A stretch of DNA of 5,289 nucleotides from CALKCV01 sp964609515 (GCA_964609515.1 CAZSTZ010000341.1:1-5289); one strand, 5' to 3'. Counted from the first letter of the stretch, positions 1 to 4,589 are shown. The notes: generated from the letters alone by a model not told the origin. Made by a program: numbers and translations.

Positions 1-99
1 TTACCCATTACCCAAAACCCTCCAACACAGACAATGTTTGTTTTTTTCACTACTAAGCTGTTCGGCATTTAAAAGACTCAAAGAAAATTTATGATGAGC

Positions 100-142
100 G
101 GGAACTCTTAACAGGGAACGCTTAACTGGGAAGAAAGTAACT
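100..142. repeat. Degenerate heptamer / 14-mer tandem repeat
   Basis: Two adjacent 14-base units, GGGAACTCTTAACA (100-113) and GGGAACGCTTAACT (114-127), match at 12 of 14 positions. A decayed third unit starting GGGAAG follows (128-142). Each 14-mer splits into two heptamers of the form NNNNAAC plus one base, so this looks like a decayed short tandem heptamer repeat of the kind common in cyanobacterial intergenic DNA. No function can be read from it. Confidence 0.55.
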
Positions 143-223
143 GCATTTTAAACCTGTCTGAGCTTATCTGGAGCAAAAAGGCACTTATGAATGGATTGTG
201 CATTTTAAATGCGTCTTAGCTTA
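143..223. repeat. Imperfect 24-bp direct repeat pair, 57 bp apart
   Basis: Positions 143-166 and 200-223 both start with GCATTTTAAA and both end with AGCTTA. They agree at 20 of 24 positions in direct orientation without gaps. The second copy is also partly self-complementary (GCATTTTAAATGC). It lies just past the ppsA stop codon. It could be an old local duplication or a paired binding site; nothing in the sequence separates these options. Confidence 0.45.
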
Positions 224-232
224 CCCTAATTA

Positions 233-2665
233 TTAATTGCCTTCCATCTTCGCAATCTCAAACCGCGTCTTCACCACAGAATCGGGATTCAAACTAATCG
301 AATCAATACCCATCTCTACCAAAAACCGCGCAAACTCGGGATAATCGCTCGGCCCCTGACCGCAAATACCAATCTTGCGACCGTTCCGTTTGGCAGCAGC
401 GATCGCTATCTGCACCATCCGCTTCACTGCTTGATGGCGTTCGTCGAAAATATGCGCCACCAAACCGGAATCCCGATCCAAACCCAACGTTAACTGGGTC
501 AAATCGTTAGAACCGATAGAAAATCCATCGAAAACCTCGCTAAACTCATCCGCCATAATCACGTTACTCGGCAACTCGCACATCACATAAACCTGCAACC
601 CATTCTTACCCCGCTTCAAACCATACTTGCCCATCTGGGCCAACACCTTGCGACCCTCTTCGGGAGTCCGACAGAACGGAATCATCGGAATTACGTTCCC
701 CAAACCCATCTCGTCGCGGACCATCTTCAATGCCTGGCACTCCAAACCAAAAGCTTGCCGATACTTCGGATCGTAATAGCGAGCTGCCCCCCGCCAACCC
801 AGCATCGGATTTTCCTCCTCGGGCTCGAACTGACTCCCACCCAACAGGTTCGCATATTCGTTGCTCTTAAAATCGCTGGTGCGAACGATAACCGGTTTGG
901 GATAAAAAGCAGCAGCGATGGTGGCGATACCATAAGCTAACTTCTCGATGAAAAAGTCCGGTTTGTAACGATACCCCGCCGTCATTTCCGCGATTTTCTC
1001 CTTCACCGCCCCGCAACGCAACTCGTCAAAACGTATCAACGCCATCGGGTGTACTTTAATTTGGTTGGCAATAATAAACTCCAACCGCGCCAAACCAACG
1101 CCATCGCAAGGAATCTCGGAAGCGTGAAAAGCAAGTTCGGGGTTGCCGACGTTCATCAAAATCTTAGTGCGCGTCTCTGGCAAGTCTCCCAATACCGTCT
1201 CTTCCACCTCGAAGGGCAGCACCCCTTCATAAACTTTGCCCTCTTCTCCTTCGCCGCAACAAACCGTCACTTCTTGTCCGGTCGCTAAAACTTCGGTAGC
1301 ATCGCCGCAACCGACGATCGCCGGAATGCCCATCTCCCTCGCGATAATTGCCGCGTGGCAAGTTCGCCCGCCGCGATCGGTAACGATCGCCCTCGCTTTT
1401 TTCATTATCGGTTCCCAGTCCGGATCCGTTTTATTGGTGACTAAAACTTCTCCTTCTTCAAATTCGTCAATATTATTTATATCAAACATCACTCGGACTT
1501 TGCCCGTGGCGATCGCTTCTCCCACCGCCCGACCGATAGTTAAAGTTTTGCCAGTTTGTTGCAGTTTGTAAGTTTCCAACACGCTGCCGGACTTGCGAGA
1601 TTGCACCGTTTCCGGTCGCGCTTGCACCACGAACAGTTCCCCAGTTACGCCGTCTTTGGCCCATTCTATATCCATCGGCGTGTAACTGCCGTTTTTGTGG
1701 GAGTAGTAGTCTTCGAGAACTACCGCCCACTGCGCCAGTTGGAGAATTTCGTCGTCGTTAATGGCGAATTCTTTTCGTTGCGCTGGAGGCACTTCAATAT
1801 TTTTCGTCGGGTGGTAGCTGCTGCGATCGTACACCATTTGCAGAGCTTTGCTGCCCAAACGTTTGTTAATAATGGGCCGAAATCCTTCTCGTAAAGTCGG
1901 TTTGAAGACGAGATATTCGTCCGGGTTGACCGCCCCTTGGACGACGTTTTCTCCCAAACCGTAGGCAGCAGTTACCAAAACGGCGTTTTTAAAGCCGGTT
2001 TCGGTGTCGATGGAGAACATGACTCCCGAGGTTGCCAGATCCGAACGTACCATTTTTTGGATGCCCACCGCCAAGGCGACATCGAAATGGTCGAAACCGT
2101 GGAGGGTGCGATAGGAGATGGCGCGGTCTGTGAATACGGAAGCGATGCACTTTTGGGTTGCTTCCAAGACGGCGTTGATGCCTCGGATGTTGAGGTAGGT
2201 TTCCTGTTGGCCGGCGAAACTGGCATCGGGTAGGTCTTCGGCGGTGGCGCTGGAACGAACGGCGACGTCTGTTTCTTTGCCGTAGCGATCGCACAGTTCT
2301 GCGTAAGCTTGGGCGATGGCTTCCTCCAGTTCCCGGGGGAATTGAGCGTTGAGGATTAGCGATCGCGCCTGTTGTCCCCGCTGCCGCAGGTTGTTGACGT
2401 TTTCTATATCCAGGTCGGCAAATAGCTGTCGCAGTTTTGCTTCTAAACCTGCGGACTTGAGGAAGTAACGATAGGCGTAGGCCGTTATCGCGAAACCGTT
2501 GGGGACGTTGATGCCTTTGGGGGTTAGTTGTTTGATGGTTTCCCCTAAAGAGGCGTTTTTTCCTCCTACTAAAGAGAGGTCGTCTATGCCGACTTCATCG
2601 AACCATAAAACTAATGCTTGTTGTTTGGTGGAACGGGTTTTTTTAACGGTTATTGTTTTTAACAT
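233..2665 (-). CDS. ppsA: Phosphoenolpyruvate synthase (pyruvate, water dikinase)
   Basis: This cytosolic enzyme converts pyruvate, ATP and water to phosphoenolpyruvate, AMP and phosphate, the entry step of gluconeogenesis from pyruvate. The 810-residue product has the full family layout. The ATP-grasp pyruvate/ATP-binding domain (about 19-370) carries VGGKNASLGE (33-42), AVRSSATAEDLPDASFAGQQ (135-154) and DIEWAKDG (332-339). The swivelling phosphohistidine domain (about 400-480) carries GGRTCHAAIIARE (432-444), with catalytic His437 and Thr435 at the position phosphorylated by PEP synthase regulatory kinases in relatives. The C-terminal PEP/pyruvate TIM barrel (about 495-805) carries NPMLGWRG (619-626), GFSIGSNDLTQLTLGLDR (714-731) and catalytic Cys768 in GICGQGPSD. 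Colinear similarity to E. coli PpsA (792 aa, from memory) runs end to end, so PpsA is favoured over pyruvate phosphate dikinase. The ATG at 2665 is the first start after an in-frame stop at 2699-2701. A GGGAG lies 13 nt upstream, a long spacing. No regulatory-kinase gene is in the window. The frame is intact. Confidence 0.97.
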   Translation of the reverse strand: MLKTITVKKTRSTKQQALVLWFDEVGIDDLSLVGGKNASLGETIKQLTPKGINVPNGFAITAYAYRYFLKSAGLEAKLRQLFADLDIENVNNLRQRGQQARSLILNAQFPRELEEAIAQAYAELCDRYGKETDVAVRSSATAEDLPDASFAGQQETYLNIRGINAVLEATQKCIASVFTDRAISYRTLHGFDHFDVALAVGIQKMVRSDLATSGVMFSIDTETGFKNAVLVTAAYGLGENVVQGAVNPDEYLVFKPTLREGFRPIINKRLGSKALQMVYDRSSYHPTKNIEVPPAQRKEFAINDDEILQLAQWAVVLEDYYSHKNGSYTPMDIEWAKDGVTGELFVVQARPETVQSRKSGSVLETYKLQQTGKTLTIGRAVGEAIATGKVRVMFDINNIDEFEEGEVLVTNKTDPDWEPIMKKARAIVTDRGGRTCHAAIIAREMGIPAIVGCGDATEVLATGQEVTVCCGEGEEGKVYEGVLPFEVEETVLGDLPETRTKILMNVGNPELAFHASEIPCDGVGLARLEFIIANQIKVHPMALIRFDELRCGAVKEKIAEMTAGYRYKPDFFIEKLAYGIATIAAAFYPKPVIVRTSDFKSNEYANLLGGSQFEPEEENPMLGWRGAARYYDPKYRQAFGLECQALKMVRDEMGLGNVIPMIPFCRTPEEGRKVLAQMGKYGLKRGKNGLQVYVMCELPSNVIMADEFSEVFDGFSIGSNDLTQLTLGLDRDSGLVAHIFDERHQAVKRMVQIAIAAAKRNGRKIGICGQGPSDYPEFARFLVEMGIDSISLNPDSVVKTRFEIAKMEGN
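399..406. repeat. HIP1 palindrome GCGATCGC (one of seven in the window)
   Basis: Exact GCGATCGC occurs at 399-406, 1509-1516, 2285-2292, 2359-2366, 3374-3381, 5035-5042 and 5121-5128. A random octamer is expected about once per 65 kb at even composition, so this is strong over-representation and a hallmark of many cyanobacterial genomes. Six copies lie inside ppsA and the right-edge gene; one lies near the 3' end of the HxlR-type gene. Confidence 0.95.
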
Positions 2666-2678
2666 TGGTTTTTTTATT

Positions 2679-2683
2679 CTCCC
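2679..2683 (-). promoter_or_regulatory. Weak, distant Shine-Dalgarno of ppsA
   Basis: Read on the minus strand, GGGAG precedes the ppsA ATG by 13 nt, with an A-rich spacer. This is longer than the usual 5-9 nt, so ribosome loading may be weak or may depend on leader structure. It is the only purine block of this type between the ATG and the in-frame stop upstream. Confidence 0.4.
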
Positions 2684-2701
2684 ACTGTCGTTCGCCTTCT
2701 A

Positions 2702-2779
2702 GCAAGAGTAAAAGGCAGTTTTTATCTGTTGTTGTTAAAGCAGTTTTTCTCAAGGTAAGTTACTCTTGCCATTTACCTT
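2702..2779 (-). promoter_or_regulatory. Structured ppsA leader candidate with interlocking inverted repeats
   Basis: GCAAGAGTAA (2702-2711) is perfectly complementary to TTACTCTTGC (2760-2769). AAGGTAA (2752-2758) is perfectly complementary to TTACCTT (2773-2779). In a ppsA transcript the second pair forms a 7-bp hairpin with a 14-nt loop, and ten of the loop bases can pair with the segment about 37-46 nt before the ppsA start codon. That is the arrangement of an H-type pseudoknot. It counts only if transcription starts upstream of about 2780, which is unknown. The same symmetry could instead serve DNA-binding proteins, or be chance in AT-rich DNA. Confidence 0.35.
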
Positions 2780-2816
2780 AAGTTGGTTTTAATTTTTTTA
2801 TGGTTGTTTTTTATTC

Positions 2817-2850
2817 GAGGTTATTTCCGAGAGACTTTCTCCATAACCTC
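2817..2850. repeat. 8-bp inverted repeat with 18-nt centre
   Basis: GAGGTTAT (2817-2824) and ATAACCTC (2843-2850) are exact inverted copies around an 18-base centre that itself holds GAGA and TCTC. No T-run follows on either strand, so it is not an intrinsic terminator. It lies about 150 bp from the ppsA start and about 140 bp from the HxlR-type start, where an operator for either gene could be. Its function is unknown. Confidence 0.4.
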
Positions 2851-2922
2851 TATTTACATCCTAATTATTTTGAAGGATAATGACAAGGGGATCCAGGAAA
2901 AGCCCATAGTTACCAAAGTACA

Positions 2923-2936
2923 AAAATAGCTATTTT
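2923..2936. promoter_or_regulatory. Palindrome, candidate operator for the HxlR-type regulator
   Basis: AAAATAGCTATTTT is a perfect 14-bp palindrome, bracketed by AGTA (2917-2920) and TACT (2936-2939). It overlaps the proposed -35 hexamer of the downstream regulator gene, so a protein bound here would be expected to block that promoter. HxlR-family dimers bind AT-rich dyads and often control their own gene and a divergent neighbour. The link to this particular protein is inference from position. Confidence 0.45.
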
Positions 2937-2962
2937 ACTGCTTTATGAGTTATTATTAAGAT
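2934..2962 (+). promoter_or_regulatory. Candidate sigma-70-type promoter of the HxlR-type gene
   Basis: TTTACT (2934-2939) and TAAGAT (2957-2962) are separated by exactly 17 bp, and each matches its consensus hexamer at 4 of 6 positions. The predicted start near 2969 would leave a leader of about 20 nt before the ATG at 2991. The match is modest in AT-rich DNA, but its placement fits both the ribosome binding site and the overlapping palindrome. Confidence 0.4.
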
Positions 2963-2975
2963 TAATTAAGTGTTG

Positions 2976-2982
2976 AAGGAGG
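2976..2982 (+). promoter_or_regulatory. Strong Shine-Dalgarno that fixes the HxlR-type start at 2991
   Basis: AAGGAGG is a near-perfect anti-16S complement, 8 nt before the ATG at 2991. A GTG in the same frame at 2970 would put this site inside the coding sequence and would have no such site of its own. This decides for the ATG. Confidence 0.85.
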
Positions 2983-2990
2983 GCAGGATT

Positions 2991-3392
2991 ATGGTGGAAA
3001 ATACGGAGAAGGCCCAGCCCTTGGGACCGGCAGAAATCCCCTGTTGGGACGTTAGAAATCCCATTGAGTTTATTTGGGGATTAGTGGGCCAAAAATGGGC
3101 CGTTTTAATTTTGCGGGAGTTGCTTGACGGAGCCCGACGTCCTTGCGAGTTATTGGAGGAGTTGCCGGGAATTAGCAGCAAGACTTTGATGGTGAGGTTG
3201 AAGGAGTTGGAAAGGTATGGTTTATTGGAGCGTCAGGTTTATGCTGAGGTGCCGCCTCGGGTGGAATATGCCCTCACTCGAAAGGGACAGGAGTTGAAAC
3301 CGGTGTTGCTGGCGCTGAAACAGGTGGGAGAGCGATGGTTGCAGGAAGGTGGCTGTACTTTGGGGTCGAAGGGGCGATCGCAAGCAGGATAG
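2991..3392 (+). CDS. HxlR-family winged helix-turn-helix transcriptional regulator
   Basis: The 133-residue product has the family's compact single-domain layout. A lead helix contains NPIEFIWGLVGQKWAVLILREL (23-44, typical G-x-KW-x3-IL core). The HTH follows, with recognition helix ISSKTLMVRLKELERYGLLE (61-80), then the wing YAEVPPRVEYALTRKGQEL (84-102) and a C-terminal dimerisation helix (to about 119). Family members are dimeric DNA-binding repressors or activators; several sense thiol-reactive compounds or aldehydes through an N-terminal cysteine. In the usual motif C-P-(V/I)-E the cysteine precedes the GGKW by nine residues. Here that position is Asn23, while cysteines occur at 18, 52 and 122. 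The end (GSKGRSQAG) is low in complexity and includes a HIP1 palindrome. The gene is divergent from ppsA and convergent with the next gene. The ligand and targets are unknown. The ATG is preferred over an upstream GTG at 2970. Confidence 0.92.
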   Translation: MVENTEKAQPLGPAEIPCWDVRNPIEFIWGLVGQKWAVLILRELLDGARRPCELLEELPGISSKTLMVRLKELERYGLLERQVYAEVPPRVEYALTRKGQELKPVLLALKQVGERWLQEGGCTLGSKGRSQAG

Positions 3393-3415
3393 TTAATAAT
3401 TAACAATTAGAATTA

Positions 3416-3448
3416 AGAAACCCGGTTTTTTAGAAAAACCGGGTTTCT
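3416..3448. repeat. Dispersed AGAAACCCGG palindrome, full copy; possible bidirectional terminator
   Basis: AGAAACCCGGTTTTT (3416-3430) and its exact complement (3434-3448) form a 15-bp hairpin with a 3-nt TAG loop. It lies 23 bp past the stop of the HxlR-type gene and about 94 bp past the stop of the converging gene. The T-tract sits inside the stem rather than after it, so termination is plausible but not textbook. The same element recurs at 4207-4265, with 30 bases identical between 3410-3439 and 4201-4230. That marks it as a dispersed repeat family rather than only a terminator. Confidence 0.8.
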
Positions 3449-3504
3449 AGAGCTAGACAATACCTTCGCCATTTTTTCGTAGGTCGGGCTCCCGTAACCT
3501 CCAC

Positions 3505-3524
3505 CCAACATCTTCGTTGGTTTT
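3505..3524 (+). terminator. Short hairpin followed by TTTT, weak terminator candidate
   Basis: CCAAC (3505-3509) pairs with GTTGG (3516-3520) around a 6-nt loop, and TTTT follows directly, with more T's at 3531-3534. The orientation suits transcripts from the HxlR-type gene. The 5-bp stem is weak. An imperfect dyad just before it (3481-3500) suggests this spacer also holds decayed repeat DNA. Confidence 0.3.
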
Positions 3525-3541
3525 AAGGCTTTTTGTATTTC

Positions 3542-4051
3542 TTAATCATCATCATCATCTTCGACAACCTCGGTAGTTTTATCCAAAGGAACCTTAAGGA
3601 AATTTGCAAGCTCTTTTGCCAGCCTTTCTTGGCTAGATAAACCATTGTCTTTACTTGAAGTTAAATTCATATTAAATCTGTAACTTACTAGAGTGACGTT
3701 ATAAGTTTTTTTGCCAGTCTTTTCTATTCGCTCTGTTACCTTGATTTTTTCAATGATACTTAGGCTATATTTTTTAACCTTTTTCCAGGGTAACAAAGAT
3801 TGCTTTTCATAAATGAAGCTTTCCCGGTCTTTATCAAAAGTTAATATTTCTGCATAAATCGAAGACATAAAACCTAAAATCATAATAATTAAAACCACAC
3901 TAAAAATAGTGTAAAAAATGAGGTGGTTAACCCAATTACCAGCGAATAAAAAAATTATAAATCCCGCGCAAAAAAAGGTACCAAAACCGACGGAATTATG
4001 GCTCTCTGTCTTCAAGACGATTTTGTAGGGAGTTCTGGAAATCATTAGCAT
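3542..4051 (-). CDS. Small two-helix membrane protein of unknown function
   Basis: I do not recognise a named family. The 169-residue product starts with a short basic segment, then two hydrophobic helices (about 21-37 and 44-66), so both ends are predicted on the same side of the membrane. After the second helix comes a polar, strand-rich domain of about 85 residues (70-155) with FDK (72-74), Y81, LL (86-87) and I-x-K-I-x-V (100-105). These positions line up with the C-terminal domain of the product at the right edge of the window. A helix (141-153) ends that domain. The extreme C-terminus is acidic, EVVEDDDDD, with the five aspartates encoded by five GAT codons in a row. ATGs lie at 4051 and 4045; the first has a weak GAG 7 nt upstream. 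The gene is flanked on both sides by copies of the AGAAACCCGG palindrome. A membrane-anchored PH-like domain is a guess only. Confidence 0.75.
   Translation of the reverse strand: MLMISRTPYKIVLKTESHNSVGFGTFFCAGFIIFLFAGNWVNHLIFYTIFSVVLIIMILGFMSSIYAEILTFDKDRESFIYEKQSLLPWKKVKKYSLSIIEKIKVTERIEKTGKKTYNVTLVSYRFNMNLTSSKDNGLSSQERLAKELANFLKVPLDKTTEVVEDDDDD
3545..3559 (-). repeat. (GAT)5 trinucleotide tract coding for an Asp5 tail
   Basis: Five perfect GAT codons directly precede the stop of the small membrane protein gene. Such a tract can gain or lose units by slippage without a frameshift, so tail length may vary between strains. Confidence 0.7.
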
Positions 4052-4206
4052 ATTTATTCTCGCTCTTTGATTATTCAGTAGTTAACAATTAGTTCGCGAC
4101 TCGGCTTCTTCCATAGAAATCTTGGCGCGTACTCTATTACTTACTCAGGGGTTAAAGAAAGTTTTATGAAAATTTTCTTGAGAAATTGTAATTTAAAATT
4201 GAATTA

Positions 4207-4233
4207 AGAAACCCGGTTTTTTAGAAAAACTGA
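4207..4233. repeat. Dispersed AGAAACCCGG palindrome, truncated copy
   Basis: This copy has the complete left arm and the first bases of the right arm (to 4230), then breaks off into TGA before the next copy starts at 4234. The offset between the two copies is 27 bp. Together with six bases to its left (4201-4206) it is identical over 30 bases to 3410-3439. Confidence 0.7.
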
Positions 4234-4265
4234 AGAAACCCGGTTTTTTAGAAAAAACCGGGTTT
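4234..4265. repeat. Dispersed AGAAACCCGG palindrome, full copy; likely terminator of the 66-residue gene
   Basis: AAACCCGGTTTTTT (4236-4249) and its exact complement (4252-4265) form a 14-bp hairpin with a 2-nt AG centre. It lies 23 bp past the stop codon of the 66-residue gene. On that strand the hairpin is followed by CTTCAG and then TTTTT (from the truncated copy), so it could end that transcript. The right outer end differs from the copy at 3416-3448: GGGTTTA in place of GGGTTTCT. Confidence 0.7.
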
Positions 4266-4288
4266 ATTGAGCCCGTAAAATTTCCTTA

Positions 4289-4489
4289 TTAATCGATTAT
4301 CCAATAACCCTGCTTTCGCCAATACTGTTCCAACAAAGCTTGCTTTAAATCCTGCGGTCTAATTAACCCAAAAGATAGCAGCACTTCTCCGAGTTTTGTG
4401 CTTTCGGCAGACTGAATATCGAGAGCTTCGTCGAGTTGGACGGAGGAAATCAGTCCTTGGCGAATCAAGATTTGACCTAGTTTCATCAT
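4289..4489 (-). CDS. Stand-alone MshEN-type domain protein, candidate c-di-GMP receptor
   Basis: The 66-residue product is almost wholly a tandem motif. Residues 3-26 (KLGQILIRQG ... LDIQ) and 32-55 (KLGEVLLSFG ... LLEQ) each have 24 residues and are joined by a 5-residue linker, SAEST. Both fit the MshEN repeat, with LG at 2-3, hydrophobics at 6-7, G at 10, hydrophobics at 11-12, Leu at 17 and 21 and Gln at 24. The first, usually Arg, position is Lys in both. In MshE and related pilus/secretion ATPases (known family biology) this N-terminal module binds cyclic di-GMP through two such motifs. Here there is no ATPase domain, only a short aromatic tail, YWRKQGYWIID. Two adjacent ATGs occur (4489, 4486); AAGGA lies 8 nt before the first. 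The next gene upstream ends 100 bp away, so co-transcription is possible. It is intact, with its own ribosome binding site and no stops, so it does not look like a gene fragment. Actual ligand binding is inference. Confidence 0.8.
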   Translation of the reverse strand: MMKLGQILIRQGLISSVQLDEALDIQSAESTKLGEVLLSFGLIRPQDLKQALLEQYWRKQGYWIID

Positions 4490-4497
4490 GGTAACTG

Positions 4498-4502
4498 TCC
4501 TT
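4498..4502 (-). promoter_or_regulatory. Ribosome binding site of the 66-residue gene
   Basis: AAGGA on the minus strand lies 8 nt from the ATG at 4489 and 11 nt from the second ATG at 4486. This favours the first ATG. It follows a run of A's at 4501-4508 (T's on the plus strand). It supports translation of this short gene as a real unit. Confidence 0.65.
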
Positions 4503-4589
4503 TTTTTTAATAATTCCTATCTATTAATTAATCGGGGGTTTTTCGAGAGTTTATGAAAAATGGCAATGGAGAAAGGCTAGTGGGCCGAC

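Larger units (their letters stand above)
1..232. other. Non-coding spacer downstream of ppsA, with short repeats
   Basis: I see no convincing gene here. The stretch lies 3' of ppsA and reaches the left window edge. It opens with two copies of the heptamer TTACCCA (1-14), carries a degenerate heptamer block at 100-142, and has a 24-base imperfect direct repeat (143-166 and 200-223). A short palindrome, GCATTTTAAATGC, sits at 200-212, about 20 bp past the ppsA stop, but no T-run follows it in the direction of ppsA transcription. I therefore do not call an intrinsic terminator for ppsA. Heptamer tandem repeats are a known feature of filamentous cyanobacterial spacers. Confidence 0.6.
2666..2990. 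other. Divergent intergenic region between ppsA and the HxlR-type gene
   Basis: This 325-bp stretch separates two genes transcribed away from each other and holds no supportable gene. It must contain the start signals of both. It shows several dyads: a 10-bp inverted repeat (2702-2711 with 2760-2769), a 7-bp inverted repeat around the second arm (2752-2758 with 2773-2779), an 8-bp inverted repeat (2817-2824 with 2843-2850) and a 14-bp palindrome (2923-2936). A 9-base direct repeat, GCAGTTTTT, occurs at 2715-2723 and 2740-2748. I could not assign a convincing ppsA promoter by eye. Confidence 0.7.
4052..4288. other. Spacer between two minus-strand genes, with repeat copies
   Basis: No gene is supported in these 237 bp. 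They hold the upstream region of the small membrane protein gene, the partial and full hairpin repeats (4207-4265), and an 11-base word TTAACAATTAG (4082-4092) that also occurs on the other side of that gene (3400-3410). A GAAAATTTTC palindrome lies at 4168-4177. I could not assign a promoter by eye. Confidence 0.6.

Noticed and set aside
606..2294. Several open frames of 60-112 codons on both strands within the ppsA region
   Set aside because: They overlap an intact, strongly conserved enzyme gene and their translations are Arg/Ser/Pro-rich or otherwise unlike known proteins. They are frame shadows.
233..2665. Pyruvate, phosphate dikinase
   Set aside because: Length, the N-terminal LVLWFDEVGIDDL-type opening and colinear similarity to E. 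coli PpsA all favour PEP synthase.
2721..2753. ppsA promoter with TTGAGA (minus strand, 2753-2748) and GATAAA (2726-2721)
   Set aside because: The -35 match is good, but the spacing would be 21 bp and no acceptable -10 lies at 16-18 bp. It is too weak to list.
2908..2920. NtcA-like site GTTACCAAAGTAC upstream of the regulator
   Set aside because: The centre has 7 bases between the triplets, not the 8 of GTA-N8-TAC, and the first triplet is GTT.
2970..2990. GTG start at 2970 for the HxlR-type gene (adds seven residues)
   Set aside because: A near-perfect AAGGAGG sits inside this extension at the right distance from the ATG at 2991, and the likely transcription start falls near 2970.
2966..3181. 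Minus-strand open frame opposite the start of the HxlR-type gene
   Set aside because: It lies wholly opposite a recognised gene and its own promoter region, with no family resemblance.
3416..4265. CRISPR-like array from the repeated AGAAACCCGG palindromes
   Set aside because: There are only three copies, one truncated, at irregular distances with a gene between them. There is no spacer periodicity and no cas gene.
4289..4489. Reading the 66-residue gene as a broken piece of a PilB/GspE ATPase gene
   Set aside because: It has its own ribosome binding site and stop, the module is complete at both ends, and no ATPase remnant lies in the 237 bp downstream in any frame I examined.
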